Shown piece by piece: positions 1 through 8,747 of a DNA stretch of 48,593 bases (within the stretch, counting starts at the first letter, position 1; each line of letters begins with the position of its first letter). Location: assembly GCA_029859805.1 (NCBI GenBank), contig JAOUCL010000005.1, positions 1-48,593 of the forward strand, read 5' to 3'. The notes beneath the pieces are model-generated. The model searched no databases and was not told where the DNA came from. It worked only from the letters and a program-made list of their open reading frames with translations. The position numbers were made by a program, and so were the translations under genes. This DNA comes from Rhodospirillales bacterium (lineage in GTDB: Bacteria; Pseudomonadota; Alphaproteobacteria; Kiloniellales; JAKSDN01).

Positions 1-138
1 GAGTGCGCCGACACGATCTTCCGTCCGGTCCTCGGTGTTCAGGTGGACCTGGCGGCTCGAAAGCTCGAGCGGCTCGGCCGCGCTCGCGGCGCCCGGCGCC
101 AGAAGAGCCAGGACAAGGATGCAGTACCTCAAGGTCAT
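1..138 (-). CDS. Partial secreted protein, possibly esterase-like phytase family (N-terminus only)
   Basis: Reading leftward from the ATG at 138, the frame stays open to the window edge for 46 codons. The first about 20 residues form a clear Sec signal peptide (MTLRYC, then a LVLALLAP core, ending ASA-AE), so the product is exported. The mature start, LELSSRQVHLNTEDRTEDRV, looks to me like the entry segment of the 'esterase-like activity of phytase' family, which often lies just downstream of cobT in alphaproteobacteria, as would be true here if the intervening genes were removed. That assignment is by resemblance and context only. The rest of the gene lies outside the window. It is too short for the ORF track. 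Confidence 0.6.
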   Translation of the reverse strand, partial: MTLRYCILVLALLAPGAASAAEPLELSSRQVHLNTEDRTEDRVGAL

Positions 139-180
139 GGCCTCTCTTTAGCCGATTCGCGGCGCGTCCGCAGGCACTTC

Positions 181-196
181 CTCACGATTGCGTGAG
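181..196. promoter_or_regulatory. Perfect inverted repeat between divergent genes
   Basis: CTCACG-ATTG-CGTGAG is a perfect 6-bp-arm palindrome in the 134-bp gap between the leftward secreted-protein gene and the rightward dienelactone hydrolase gene. Its position fits an operator serving either promoter. It is not the CRP-type order of half sites. No promoter hexamers are obvious nearby, so the function is a guess. Confidence 0.25.
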
Positions 197-272
197 ACCC
201 CGTGCCCGGAACGTGCCTTTCCGCGGCATTTGCGGCATAGAAGACCAAAGGTTGAACCGAGGGAGGAAAGCC

Positions 273-1037
273 ATGTCGTCGCTTGCCCGCCGCCAGGTCC
301 TGACCGGACTGGCCCAATTGCCCCTGGCCGCCGTGCTCGCCGATCCGCGCCTGGCGCGCGCCGCCGCCGCCGGGCTGGAGAGCGTGTCGATCACCACCAA
401 GGGCGGCCGGAAGGTCGCCGCGGCGCTCGCCCTGCCCAAGGCCGTGCCCGCCCCCGCCGTGCTGCTGGTCCACGAGTGGTGGGGCCTGAACGATCAGATC
501 AAGGCCGTGGCCGCCCAGCTCGCCAAGGAAGGCTACGTGGCGCTGGCGGTCGACCTGTACGACGGCGGGGTGGCCGACACGCCCGACGGCGCGCGCGCCC
601 TGATGCAGCAGGTCGACGGCGACGCGGCGACTGACACCCTGGTCTCGTGGACCGGCTGGCTGCGTGCTCATGATCGGGTCGGCGAGCGGATCGCCACGAT
701 CGGCTGGTGCTTCGGCGGCGGCTGGTCGCTGAACGCCTCGATCGCCGCGCCGGTCGAGGCCACGGTGGTCTACTACGGCCGGGTCAACCGCACGGCCGAA
801 GACCTGAAGAACCTAAAGGGTCCCGTGCTCGGTCACTTCGCGACGCGGGACGGGTGGATCAACCAGGAGATGGTCGGTGGCTTCGAGACGGCCATGAAGA
901 AGGCAGGCAAAAGCGTCAAGAACCACTGGTACGAGGCCGACCACGCCTTCGCCAACCCGACCAGCGCGCGTTACGACGAGGCCGACGCCAAGCTGGCCTG
1001 GCAGCGCACGCTCGCGTTCTTCAAAGCAAACCTGTAG
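273..1037 (+). CDS. Exported dienelactone hydrolase family protein
   Basis: Alpha/beta hydrolase of the dienelactone hydrolase (carboxymethylenebutenolidase) family, 254 residues from the ATG at 273. That start follows a strong GGGAGGAAAG ribosome site, so the upstream 90 codons of the listed ORF are not used. The N-terminus carries a Tat-like leader (ARRQVLTG, then a hydrophobic stretch ending in ARA), which suggests folded export to the periplasm; most characterised family members are cytoplasmic. The Cys-Asp-His triad is visible: Cys146 in GWCFGGG, Asp193 in TRDGW and His224 in ADHAF. Typical substrates are cyclic lactones and esters, but the substrate here cannot be read from sequence. 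It stands alone on this strand. Confidence 0.88.
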   Translation: MSSLARRQVLTGLAQLPLAAVLADPRLARAAAAGLESVSITTKGGRKVAAALALPKAVPAPAVLLVHEWWGLNDQIKAVAAQLAKEGYVALAVDLYDGGVADTPDGARALMQQVDGDAATDTLVSWTGWLRAHDRVGERIATIGWCFGGGWSLNASIAAPVEATVVYYGRVNRTAEDLKNLKGPVLGHFATRDGWINQEMVGGFETAMKKAGKSVKNHWYEADHAFANPTSARYDEADAKLAWQRTLAFFKANL

Positions 1038-1067
1038 CCCGCCCGGCGCGCAACCGCCCGGTCATTC

Positions 1068-1184
1068 CTAAAGGCCACCGAAGAAGGGCGTGAGCAGCAC
1101 CAGGAAGAAGGGGGCCGAGATCGCGAGGCCCGCCAGGATCGCGAGACCGTCTATTGCGATGACGCCGACTTTTCGCCAGAACAC
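1068..1184 (-). CDS. 38-residue single-pass membrane peptide (unrecognised)
   Basis: Short ORF missing from the track. It starts at GTG (1184), preceded at good spacing by GGGAG, and stops with TAG at 1068. The product begins FWRKVGVIAIDGLAIL and ends TPFFGGL. A basic N-terminus (R4, K5) is followed by one long hydrophobic helix, the layout of a small inner-membrane protein. It lies on the same strand as, and about 136 bp downstream of, the Crp/Fnr gene, with a CRP-like palindrome in that gap. I recognise no family. The ribosome site, the charge pattern and the operator together argue for a real gene, but proof would need conservation. Confidence 0.5.
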   Translation of the reverse strand: MFWRKVGVIAIDGLAILAGLAISAPFFLVLLTPFFGGL

Positions 1185-1254
1185 GAGCCTATCTCCCTTC
1201 GGCGGCTTCCCTAGCAGCCGCTATCTGCACCTGGGGCGGGTTTCCAGGGGGTCA

Positions 1255-1270
1255 AGTGACGAGCGTCACA
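1255..1270 (-). promoter_or_regulatory. CRP/FNR-type operator
   Basis: AGTGA-CGAGCG-TCACA differs from the CRP consensus TGTGA-N6-TCACA at a single half-site base and contains the exact inverted repeat GTGAC-GAGC-GTCAC. It lies between the 3' end of the Crp/Fnr gene (1321) and the small membrane ORF starting at 1184. A TTGAC on the minus strand abuts it (1251-1255), so it could act as a class II-like activator site overlapping a -35 element, but I cannot find a convincing -10. Confidence 0.5.
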
Positions 1271-1320
1271 CTTGGTGCAGATTTTCTGGATTTCTCTAGG
1301 GAAGCTTGTAGCGCCGGCCG

Positions 1321-2025
1321 TTAAGGCGCCTCGGTCCGCCGGGCGTCGACGTAGGCTTCAAGCTTGTCGCGATCGGATAGATAGAGCACCCGGCCGCGGC
1401 GCCGGACCAGGCCGCCGCGGTAGAGCTGGCCGAGCGCGCGGGCGACCGTCTCGCGGGTCGTGCTGACGCGGCTGGCGATCTCGCGCAGCGGCGGCAGCTG
1501 GCGCACCACCCAGCGCCCCGGCACCGCCGCGTCGGGTTCGGCCATGCGCAGCAGTTCCGCAAAGACCCGGTGACTCGCCGCCAGCGTGCTGAGCTCCATG
1601 ATACGCAGGTCGCCCGCGCGCACCATCTGCGTGAGCCGCTGGAGCAGCCTGTACGTGACCCCCGCCCGGTTCTGCAGCAGCTCGACGAAGGCCTCCGAGG
1701 GCAGGATCGCCAGAAGCGTGTCTTCGCTGGCGACGACGCCCGCCGAGCGCGGCTTGCTATCGATCGCGGAGAGCTCGCCGAAGCAATCCCCGGGCCCGAT
1801 GGTCGCGAAGGCGACCTCGCGGCCCGAGAGCGAGACGTTGACGACATTGACGGCGCCCTGGGCGACAAAGAAGACCTCCCGGCTGTCGCTGCCATGGGCG
1901 AGAATATGTTCGCCGCTCTTGTACCGCTGCCAGCGGCAGCGCGCTTCGAGACGTCGGCGCTCCGCGTCCTCGAGGTCCTCGAAGATCTCGATGTGCGCTA
2001 GGTTTCTGGCGTCGTCAGGCTCCAC
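1321..2025 (-). CDS. Crp/Fnr family transcriptional regulator
   Basis: A 234-residue cyclic-nucleotide-binding-type regulator. The start is taken as GTG at 2025 because GGGGAAGG sits 7 nt upstream and no ATG is available in frame. The N-terminal cNMP-fold domain (about 15-135) keeps a phosphate-binding-cassette-like stretch with FGELSAI followed by PRSAG, so cAMP or a similar nucleotide is a plausible ligand. A long connecting helix leads to the winged HTH, whose recognition helix (STTRETVARAL) matches the family. There is no N-terminal cysteine cluster, so this is not an Fe-S Fnr. It lies downstream of the haloalkane dehalogenase gene, same strand, and upstream of a CRP-like site. Confidence 0.88.
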   Translation of the reverse strand: MEPDDARNLAHIEIFEDLEDAERRRLEARCRWQRYKSGEHILAHGSDSREVFFVAQGAVNVVNVSLSGREVAFATIGPGDCFGELSAIDSKPRSAGVVASEDTLLAILPSEAFVELLQNRAGVTYRLLQRLTQMVRAGDLRIMELSTLAASHRVFAELLRMAEPDAAVPGRWVVRQLPPLREIASRVSTTRETVARALGQLYRGGLVRRRGRVLYLSDRDKLEAYVDARRTEAP

Positions 2026-2096
2026 GACAGCGCCTTCCCCAAGATCAGGGCCGCTGGACTCTGAGCATACCCTAGCGAAACGGCCCGGATCGGGAC

Positions 2097-2978
2097 TCAG
2101 CCGATCCTCCGCAGCCACGCGGAGACGGCCCGGCCGATGTCGTCCGGGCTGTCTTCCTGGATGAAGTGGCTGCCCTTGACCGTGACCTCCTCCTGATTCG
2201 GCCAGCCGCGGCAGAAGTCGCGCTGCGAGCCGCGCAGAATGGCGCCCGGCTCGGCATTGACGAAGAGCTTCGGCAGGTCGCTCTCGCGGAGCCATTCGCC
2301 GTAGCCGCGGACGATCTCGACCACGTCGGCGGGCTCGCCCTCCAGGGGGATCTCGCGCGGCCAGGTCAGGGTCGGCCGCCGGCTCTCGCCGGGCTCGCGG
2401 TAGGGCCGCCGGTAGACCGCCATCTCTTCGTCGCTCAAGTCCCGCAACACCGCGCCAGGCAGGATCTGCTCGACGAAGACGTTCTGCTCCAGCACCATAT
2501 TCTCGCCGGCCGGCGAACGGAAGGCCTGGAACACCTGGCGCACCGGCGGCGGCCAGTCGTCCCAGGTCACGGGCTGGACGATGGCCTCCATGTAGGCGAT
2601 GCCCTTGACCGCGTCGCGGTGCCGCGCGGCCCAGTCGAAACCCAGCGCCGAGCCCCAGTCGTGGACCACGAAGGTGACGTTCGAGGCCACGCCGAGTTCC
2701 GCCAGCAGCCCGTCGAGGTGGGCGCGGTGTTCGACAAAGCGGTAGCGGCCGGGGCCGCTGTCTTCCAGCTTGTCGCTGTCGCCCATGCCGATCAAATCGG
2801 GCGCGATCAGCCGGCCCTGCCCCTCGAGATGCGGCATCACGTTGCGCCACAGATAGGACGAGGTCGGGTTGCCGTGGAGGAAGACGATCGGGTCGCCGTT
2901 GCCGGCCTCGACATAGGCCATCGACCTGCCCTTCACCGTCACCCGCTGCTTTTCGTATCGTTCCGCCGCTGGAATCAT
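2097..2978 (-). CDS. dhaA: Haloalkane dehalogenase
   Basis: Alpha/beta hydrolase of 293 residues closely resembling the HLD-II (DhaA/LinB-like) haloalkane dehalogenases, which cleave carbon-halogen bonds hydrolytically to alcohol and halide. The full catalytic pentad is visible: nucleophile Asp107 and halide-binding Trp108 in [10 protein letters not shown], halide-binding Asn37 in HGNPTSS, acid Glu131 in YMEAIV, and base His271 in GSHFIQED. Length is normal and the protein has no signal peptide. It lies 29 bp downstream of cobT in the same direction and 71 bp upstream of the Crp/Fnr gene, so co-transcription with either is possible. Substrate range cannot be predicted, and some family members in marine bacteria have no known natural substrate. 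Confidence 0.92.
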   Translation of the reverse strand: MIPAAERYEKQRVTVKGRSMAYVEAGNGDPIVFLHGNPTSSYLWRNVMPHLEGQGRLIAPDLIGMGDSDKLEDSGPGRYRFVEHRAHLDGLLAELGVASNVTFVVHDWGSALGFDWAARHRDAVKGIAYMEAIVQPVTWDDWPPPVRQVFQAFRSPAGENMVLEQNVFVEQILPGAVLRDLSDEEMAVYRRPYREPGESRRPTLTWPREIPLEGEPADVVEIVRGYGEWLRESDLPKLFVNAEPGAILRGSQRDFCRGWPNQEEVTVKGSHFIQEDSPDDIGRAVSAWLRRIG

Positions 2979-3007
2979 GGCCTGTCCGCTCCCTGCTTTT
3001 CCGCTCC

Positions 3008-4879
3008 CTAGCGCCTCCCGCCGGCCCGACGACGGACGGGGAATTCGTGCGCCGGCTCCTCGTCGAACAGCTCGGTCAGCTTTTCCATCATGGTGCCGCC
3101 CAGCTGCTCGGCGTCGATGATGGTGACCGCCCGGCGGTAGTAGCGGGTCACGTCATGGCCGATGCCGATCGCAACCAGCTCGACCGGCGAGCGGGTCTCG
3201 ATCCAGTCGATCGCCTCGCGCAAATGGCGCTCAAGGTAGTTGCCGGGATTGACCGAGAGCGTCGAGTCGTCGACCGGCGCGCCGTCGGAGATCACCATCA
3301 GGATGCGGCGCTGCTCCGGCCGGCCGAGCAGCCGCTGGTGCGCCCACAGCAGCGCCTCGCCGTCGATGTTCTCCTTGAGGATGCCCTCGCGCAGCATCAG
3401 GCCCAGGTTCTTGCGCGTGCGCCGCCAGGGCGCGTCGGCCGGCTTGTAGACGATGTGGCGCAGGTCGTTGAGCCGGCCCGGGCCCGCCGGCTTGCCGGCC
3501 GCGATCCAGCGCTCGCGCGACTGGCCGCCTTTCCACATGCGCGTCGTGAAGCCCAGGATCTCGACCTTGACGCCGCAGCGTTCCAGCGTGTGGGCCAGGA
3601 TGTCCGCGCTCATCGCCGCGACGGTGATCGGCCGGCCGCGCATCGAGCCGGAGTTGTCGATCAGCAGCGAGACCACGGTATCGCGGAACTCGGTCTCCTT
3701 CTCCTGCTTGAAGGACAGCGAGTGCGCCGGATTGACCACGACCCGGGCGAGGCGGGCGGTGTCCAGCAGGCCTTCCTCCAGGTTGAAGTTCCAGGCCCGG
3801 GTCTGCTTGGCCAGCAGGCGGCGCTGCAGACGGTTGGCGAGGCGGGCGATCACCCCGTGCAGATGCGCCAGCTGCTGATCGAGCAACTGGCGCAGACGGC
3901 CGAGCTCGTCGGCGTCGCAGAGCTGGTCGGCCTCGACCACCTCGTCGAACTCGGTGCAGAAGGTGCGGTAGGCGTTCTCGCGCTCCGCGTTGCGGCGGTC
4001 GTCGAAGTCCGGCGGCCGGCCGGGCTGGCCGGGCTCCTCGTCGCCGGCGCCCGACATCATCTCGCCGTCGACCTCGGCCGCCTGCTCGTCGCTGCCCTCG
4101 GCGTCGCCGGCCTCGGCCAGCTCGCCTTCCAGGCTGCTCGGGCTGTCGGAATCGCTCTCGCCGCCCTCGCCCTGGGCTTCGTTCGGATCGGTCTCGGCGT
4201 CTTCGCCCTGGCTCTCGCTGTCCTCGTCGCCGAGCGGCTCGTCCTCGGTGCTGCTGTCCATGTCCAGGTGGTCGAGCATCTCGCGGACCGTTTCGGCATA
4301 GGCGGCCTGGTCCGCCGCCCGCTCGTTCAGCCGGCCGAGATCCTGCAGCACCCGCGGGTCGAGCGCCGGCCGCCACAGATCGACCATGGCCCTGGCCGCC
4401 GCCGGCGGCGCCTGACCGGTCATGGCCTCGCGGGCCAGCACCCTGAGCACTTCGGTGAGCGGCGCCTCCTCGCGGCTGGTGGCCCGGTTGTAACCGCGGC
4501 TGCGGTAGCGCTCGTCCCAGGCCGCGTCCAGGTTGGCCGCGACCCCCGCCATGTGTCGCATGCCGAGCGACTCGCAGCGGGCCTGCTCGACCGCGTCGAA
4601 GATCTCAGCCGCCGTGGACTCGGCCGGCCGCTGGCGGGCGTGCAAGGTCCCGTCGTGATGGCGCAGCTTCAGCGCCAGAGTGTCGGCCTCGCCGCGCACT
4701 TGGGCGATCTCGTCGATCGGAAGGTCGCGCGACGGCAGCGGCAAGCGCGCCTCGGTGCCGACCAGCCCTTGCGGATTGGGCACGAAGGCGGCGGTGACGT
4801 CGTCACGCTCGGCGATCGCGCGGATTGCCGCGCCCGTCGCGCGCCTGAATCGCTCCAGCGGCTGTTCGGACTGCGTCAC
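3008..4879 (-). CDS. cobT: Aerobic cobaltochelatase subunit CobT
   Basis: The VWA-domain subunit of the ATP-dependent CobNST cobaltochelatase, which inserts cobalt into hydrogenobyrinate a,c-diamide in aerobic cobalamin synthesis. It has 623 residues, the usual length. An N-terminal domain (1-205) is followed by a strongly acidic, low-complexity linker (about 207-285), then a conserved middle region and a C-terminal von Willebrand A domain whose MIDAS motif DNSGS begins at Asp408. The ATG at 4879 lies 18 bp after cobS. CobN is not in the window. As in other alphaproteobacteria, the pair may also serve as a general MoxR/VWA chelatase partner, but the whole-protein resemblance is to CobT. Confidence 0.95.
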   Translation of the reverse strand: MTQSEQPLERFRRATGAAIRAIAERDDVTAAFVPNPQGLVGTEARLPLPSRDLPIDEIAQVRGEADTLALKLRHHDGTLHARQRPAESTAAEIFDAVEQARCESLGMRHMAGVAANLDAAWDERYRSRGYNRATSREEAPLTEVLRVLAREAMTGQAPPAAARAMVDLWRPALDPRVLQDLGRLNERAADQAAYAETVREMLDHLDMDSSTEDEPLGDEDSESQGEDAETDPNEAQGEGGESDSDSPSSLEGELAEAGDAEGSDEQAAEVDGEMMSGAGDEEPGQPGRPPDFDDRRNAERENAYRTFCTEFDEVVEADQLCDADELGRLRQLLDQQLAHLHGVIARLANRLQRRLLAKQTRAWNFNLEEGLLDTARLARVVVNPAHSLSFKQEKETEFRDTVVSLLIDNSGSMRGRPITVAAMSADILAHTLERCGVKVEILGFTTRMWKGGQSRERWIAAGKPAGPGRLNDLRHIVYKPADAPWRRTRKNLGLMLREGILKENIDGEALLWAHQRLLGRPEQRRILMVISDGAPVDDSTLSVNPGNYLERHLREAIDWIETRSPVELVAIGIGHDVTRYYRRAVTIIDAEQLGGTMMEKLTELFDEEPAHEFPVRRRAGGRR

Positions 4880-4897
4880 GACCGCCCCCGGGCCCGG

Positions 4898-5899
4898 TCA
4901 GACCAGGGTCGCTTTGACGCCGCTCTCGACCAGCTCCGTACCGAAGCAGCGCTGGTAGTACTCGGCCACCGTGGCGCGCTCCATCTCGTCGCACTTGTTC
5001 ACGAAGGTGACCCGAAAGGCGAAGGCGATGTCGTCGAAAATCTTCGCGTTCTCGGCCCAGGTGATCACCGTGCGCGGGCTCATGACGGTCGAGATGTCGC
5101 CGTTGATGAAGCCGCTGCGTGTCAGGTCGGCGAGCGAGACCATCGCGGCCACCTTGTCGCGCCCTTCCTTGGTGTCGTAGTCCGGGCACTTCGCCAGCAC
5201 GATGTTGACCTCCTCGCCGTGCGGCAGGTAGTTGAGCGTGGCGACGATGTTCCAGCGGTCCATCTGGCCCTGGTTGATCTGCTGGGTGCCGTGATAGAGG
5301 CCCGTGGTATCGCCCAGGCCCACGGTGTTGGCGGTCGCGAAGAGGCGGAAGGCCGGATGCGGCCGGATCACCGTGTTCTGGTCGAGCAGGGTCAGCTTGC
5401 CCTCGACCTCGAGCACTCGCTGGATCACGAACATCACATCCGGGCGACCGACATCGTACTCGTCGAACACCAGGGCGGTCGGCCGCCGCAGCGCCCAGGG
5501 CAGCAGGCCCTCGCGGAACTCGGTCACCTGCTTGCCGTCCTTGAGAACGATGGCGTCCTTGCCGATCAGGTCGATCCGGCTGATATGGCTGTCCAGGTTG
5601 ATGCGGATGCAGGGCCAGTTCAGGCGCGCGGCGACCTGCTCGATGTGGGTCGACTTGCCGGTCCCGTGATAGCCCTGAACGATGACACGCCGGTTGTGCG
5701 CGAAACCGGCCAGGATTGCGAGCGTCGTGTCGTGGTCGAAGCGATAGGCCTCGTCCAGGTCCGGCACGTAATCGCCCGCGTGGCTGAAGGCCGGGGCCTG
5801 CATGTCGCAGTCGATCCCGAAGGACTGCCGCACCGAGACCGTGATGTCGGGCACGTCGTTGTGCGGCTCGGTGCCGCCGTTCGTGTTTGCTGAGACCAT
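4898..5899 (-). CDS. cobS: Aerobic cobaltochelatase subunit CobS
   Basis: AAA+ ATPase partner of CobT, 333 residues. The Walker A motif GYHGTGKST spans residues 76-84 and the Walker B motif LVFDEYD is at 143-149. A sensor-like ATANT motif and a conserved MSPRTVI segment follow. It forms the hexameric motor that remodels CobN during cobalt insertion. It sits directly upstream of cobT and 55 bp downstream of the J-domain gene, the standard alphaproteobacterial order, so the three are probably one transcript read leftward. Confidence 0.96.
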   Translation of the reverse strand: MVSANTNGGTEPHNDVPDITVSVRQSFGIDCDMQAPAFSHAGDYVPDLDEAYRFDHDTTLAILAGFAHNRRVIVQGYHGTGKSTHIEQVAARLNWPCIRINLDSHISRIDLIGKDAIVLKDGKQVTEFREGLLPWALRRPTALVFDEYDVGRPDVMFVIQRVLEVEGKLTLLDQNTVIRPHPAFRLFATANTVGLGDTTGLYHGTQQINQGQMDRWNIVATLNYLPHGEEVNIVLAKCPDYDTKEGRDKVAAMVSLADLTRSGFINGDISTVMSPRTVITWAENAKIFDDIAFAFRVTFVNKCDEMERATVAEYYQRCFGTELVESGVKATLV

Positions 5900-5954
5900 C
5901 GGGGTTTTCGTTCCTGCTAGGGGTGGTCGAGAGTCCGAAACCCGGACCGTTCGG

Positions 5955-6515
5955 TCACTGCACGAAGCTGTGCTTCAGGGTCGAATAGGCTTCGTTGACC
6001 AGCTTCAGCTGCTCCTCGGCCGCCTTGTCGTTGCCGTTTGCATCCGGATGCAAACGCTTCACCAGTTCTATATAGCGCGCTTTTATCTCAGGAAAAGTGA
6101 TCGGACGCTTCAATTCGAGCACGGCGAGCGCCCGCTCGTCCCTGCTGTGCTGCCGGGCGGACTTGTGTCCGGCCTTGGCGGAGCCGTTGCCGAATTCCCG
6201 CTCCAGGTTCTCTCTGGCCTGCTCCTCGGCCTTGCTGTAGTCGGCGCCCAGCGGCCAGGACGGCCGCTCCCAGACCGTGTCGACGCGCCGCTGCGCTTCG
6301 ATCTCGTCCTCGCTCATGCCGACGAAATAGTCCCAGGCCTTGTTGTAGTCCCTAACGTGCTCTAGGCAGAACCAGTAGTAGTCGGTCAACTGGTCACGGG
6401 ATTTGGGTGCCCGGTAGCCCCCCGGCTCGACGCAGTCCGAGTGCTGACAAGGCCGGTGGGACTCGTCGGGGCTGCGGAAGGGCTCGAAAATCGCTTCTGG
6501 TGTCGGGCGTGCCAT
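5955..6515 (-). CDS. J-domain (DnaJ-class) protein upstream of cobST
   Basis: A 186-residue protein with its J domain at the C-terminus (about 135-186). The diagnostic HPD tripeptide lies at 156-158 in RLHPDAN, preceded by the helix II residues [10 protein letters not shown]. The N-terminal part carries Cys23, Cys28 and Cys50, a possible metal site, and is otherwise family-specific. J domains stimulate the ATPase of DnaK-type Hsp70s; the client is unknown. The consistent location ahead of cobS in alphaproteobacteria suggests a role in assembling the chelatase, but that is inference. No glycine-rich region or zinc fingers of true DnaJ are present. Confidence 0.88.
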   Translation of the reverse strand: MARPTPEAIFEPFRSPDESHRPCQHSDCVEPGGYRAPKSRDQLTDYYWFCLEHVRDYNKAWDYFVGMSEDEIEAQRRVDTVWERPSWPLGADYSKAEEQARENLEREFGNGSAKAGHKSARQHSRDERALAVLELKRPITFPEIKARYIELVKRLHPDANGNDKAAEEQLKLVNEAYSTLKHSFVQ

Positions 6516-6593
6516 GGCATGAGTATGGTCGTGGCTCCCGGCCCTGGCAAGGCGGGCCGGAGGCCTATTTGACTGCGCAATCGCGCGGCGAAC

Positions 6594-6610
6594 GGCCCAA
6601 TATATGGGCC
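6594..6610. promoter_or_regulatory. Palindrome upstream of the J-domain/cobST operon
   Basis: GGCCCA-ATATA-TGGGCC has perfect 6-bp arms around an AT core, 79 bp upstream of the J-domain gene and in the 190-bp gap after DUF2889. On the minus strand the core reads TATATT, a passable -10 element, so the palindrome could be an operator straddling a promoter. No good -35 is visible. It has no T-tract, so it is unlikely to be a terminator. Confidence 0.25.
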
Positions 6611-6705
6611 CAAAGCTTAATTTTCCGGACCCGTTGATGGTAAACGGGCGAGGTCTTGCCGGGTCCCGAAGGCCGGGGTGGCCGCCTCCGCCCGGGATGC
6701 CGCCG

Positions 6706-7284
6706 TCAATCCCCCGTGTAATGCTCCGGCCACAGGGTCTTGACGGTCTCGCCGTCGCTCTTGAAGGCGTGGCAGGAATCTATCAGGGGAGGTTTGCCGG
6801 GGCGCGGGTTTTCCTGGGCCTTCTTGGCCAGCACCGGATAGAGGCTCTGGTAGGCCACGGTCGCCATGGCCAGGAGCATCTCCATCAAGTGTGTGCAGCC
6901 TTCGACTCCGCCGAGCTTTTCGCGCACGGTCTGACGCCAGCCGCGGCCGAGCCGCACGCCGATCATGCGCTTGAAATTGGGCGTGATCGCCGGACAGATC
7001 GCAAAGGGCCCGGCCGCCGTCGCGGCCTCGATGTCGCGGACCACCAGCTCCTCGTCGATGGTGAGGCGGATCCACATGTCGTGCAGCGCCTCGCCGGGCT
7101 GGACCTCGCCGCGGTGCCGGTTCGTGAAGGCGTAGGTCTTGGTGTCCGTCATGTGGCCTTCGATGTCCCAAAGGCCATCGCTGCGTCGGTAGCCGCCGAA
7201 TTCGTAACGGCGGGTGTGAAGCCGCTCACGCTCGGCGGGCGGAGTGAGCGGCGTGGCGGTGTCGGTGGGTGCGTTGTCGAGCAT
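6706..7284 (-). CDS. DUF2889 domain-containing protein
   Basis: A 192-residue cytoplasmic protein that I recognise as DUF2889, a family of unknown function. Typical features are the early RRYEFGGYRRSDGLWDIEGH segment, a central ADP-free alpha/beta region with the motif ITPNFKRMIG, and the late conserved EGCTHLMEML stretch, whose Cys-Thr-His might bind a metal. There is no signal peptide and no membrane segment. It is read in the same direction as the flanking genes but is separated from the J-domain gene by 190 bp, so it may be the last gene of the aroK-aroB-corC run or stand alone. Confidence 0.82.
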   Translation of the reverse strand: MLDNAPTDTATPLTPPAERERLHTRRYEFGGYRRSDGLWDIEGHMTDTKTYAFTNRHRGEVQPGEALHDMWIRLTIDEELVVRDIEAATAAGPFAICPAITPNFKRMIGVRLGRGWRQTVREKLGGVEGCTHLMEMLLAMATVAYQSLYPVLAKKAQENPRPGKPPLIDSCHAFKSDGETVKTLWPEHYTGD

Positions 7285-7361
7285 TGAGTCGATATAGTGC
7301 GGCGCGGCAGGCGGTCAACCGATAGCCGGTCTGTCTCCGCCGGATGGTTAGGACGCCGCCT

Positions 7362-8666
7362 TCAGCCGTCCGAGGCAACCTCGGGCTCGGCGGACTCGGT
7401 CGCGGCGTGCGGGGTCACTTTGATCGAGGTGATTTGGTTGCGCTGGCGGCCGAGAATCTCGAAGCGGAAACCGTGAAAGGCGAAGACCTGCCCGACTTCG
7501 GGAATCCGCCTAGCCTCGTGCAGCACCAGGCCGGCCACGGTCGAGGCCTCGTCGTCGGGCAGGCGCCATTCGAACATGCGGTTCAGATCGCGGATCGTGA
7601 CCCGGCCCTCGACCACGCAGGAGCCGTCCGTCAGCTGACCGACGCCCTCCACCTCGACGTCGTGCTCGTCGGCGATCTCGCCGACTATTTCCTCCAGAAT
7701 ATCTTCGAGGGTGACGATGCCGAGCAGCTCGCCGTACTCATCGACAACGATGGCAAAATGCTCATGCCTGTGGCGGAAGGCTCCGAGCTGCGACAACAGG
7801 TCGGTCGTCTCCGGTATGAACCAGGGTTCGTTGGCGATCGCGGTCACGTCCAGATCGCCCAGCTCGCCGCCGGCCGTCTGGACGGCACGCAACAGGGCCT
7901 TGGCATGCAGCACGCCGACGATGTTGTCCTTGGTGTCGCGCCAAAGGGGCAGGCGGGTGTAGGGGCTATCCAGGACCTCCGTCAAGATCTGGGCCGGTGG
8001 CAGCCCGGCGTCGATCGTCACCATGTTGCGCCGGTGGATCATGATTTCCTCGACCGCCACGTCGGCCAGATCGAGGATCGAGCGCAGCATTTGGCGTTCG
8101 TGGCGCTCCTCCTCGCCCTCGCCGGCGTGCAGGTCGATGGCCCCGCGCAACTCCTCTTCGCTGTGGCCCGGGCTCAGGCCGGTGCCGCCGCGCACGCCTA
8201 ACAGCCAGAGCGTGCCACGGGCGACGGCTTGCACGGCCAAGGTCACCGGTCCGAGAACCACGACGATCGGCCGCACGACCGGCGCCACGGCGAGGGCCAG
8301 GCGGTCGGCGTTGTGGATCGCGAAGGTCTTGGGCAGCACCTCGGCGAAGATCAACACCAACAGAGTCATCACCAGGGTCGCGTAGGCGACGCCGGCCTCG
8401 CCGAACCAGCCGATCAGCAAGCTGGTCGCGAGCGCCGAGGCCAGGATGTTGACCAGGTTGTTACCCAGCAGGATGACACCGATCAGGCGCTCCTTGGTGG
8501 CGAAGAGACGGTTGACCAACTGGGCGCGGTGGTCGCCCTGCTGTTCCAGCATGTGCATCCGGTGCCTGGAGGCCGCGGTCAGCGATGTCTCCGAGCCGGA
8601 GAAGAAGGCCGAGAGCAGCAGCAGCACCAGGATGGCGCCGACCGAGACGAATATCTCCATTTCCAT
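7362..8666 (-). CDS. HlyC/CorC (CNNM) family membrane transporter with CBS domains
   Basis: A 434-residue protein with the CNNM/CorC layout: an N-terminal DUF21 domain of about four membrane helices (LVLLLLSAFFSGSETSLTAA and following), a CBS pair (about 215-335, including TRLPLW and GIVTLEDILEEIVGEI), and a C-terminal CorC_HlyC domain. Family members are linked to Mg2+/Co2+ efflux; the older 'hemolysin' name is misleading. I start it at the ATG at 8666; the longer listed ORF adds 21 polar residues without a good ribosome site. It is 81 bp downstream of aroB in the same direction, an arrangement common in alphaproteobacteria. Confidence 0.9.
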   Translation of the reverse strand: MEMEIFVSVGAILVLLLLSAFFSGSETSLTAASRHRMHMLEQQGDHRAQLVNRLFATKERLIGVILLGNNLVNILASALATSLLIGWFGEAGVAYATLVMTLLVLIFAEVLPKTFAIHNADRLALAVAPVVRPIVVVLGPVTLAVQAVARGTLWLLGVRGGTGLSPGHSEEELRGAIDLHAGEGEEERHERQMLRSILDLADVAVEEIMIHRRNMVTIDAGLPPAQILTEVLDSPYTRLPLWRDTKDNIVGVLHAKALLRAVQTAGGELGDLDVTAIANEPWFIPETTDLLSQLGAFRHRHEHFAIVVDEYGELLGIVTLEDILEEIVGEIADEHDVEVEGVGQLTDGSCVVEGRVTIRDLNRMFEWRLPDDEASTVAGLVLHEARRIPEVGQVFAFHGFRFEILGRQRNQITSIKVTPHAATESAEPEVASDG

Positions 8667-8747
8667 CTTCGATTTCTTGTCAGGTTGCTGTGATGGACAT
8701 GTTGCCAGTGCCGGTGGCCGCCGGCCCAAGGTCTCCCGAGCCCGGGC

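Noticed and set aside
1321-2850. Single 509-residue protein joining a dehalogenase-strand frame to the Crp/Fnr regulator
   Set aside because: Its first 270 residues are an out-of-frame reading of the haloalkane dehalogenase gene; the regulator has its own GTG start with a ribosome site.
3047-5893. 948-codon open frame on the plus strand opposite cobS and cobT
   Set aside because: High-GC shadow frame: rich in Arg, His, Val, Gly and Leu, without any domain, while the minus strand encodes two complete known proteins.
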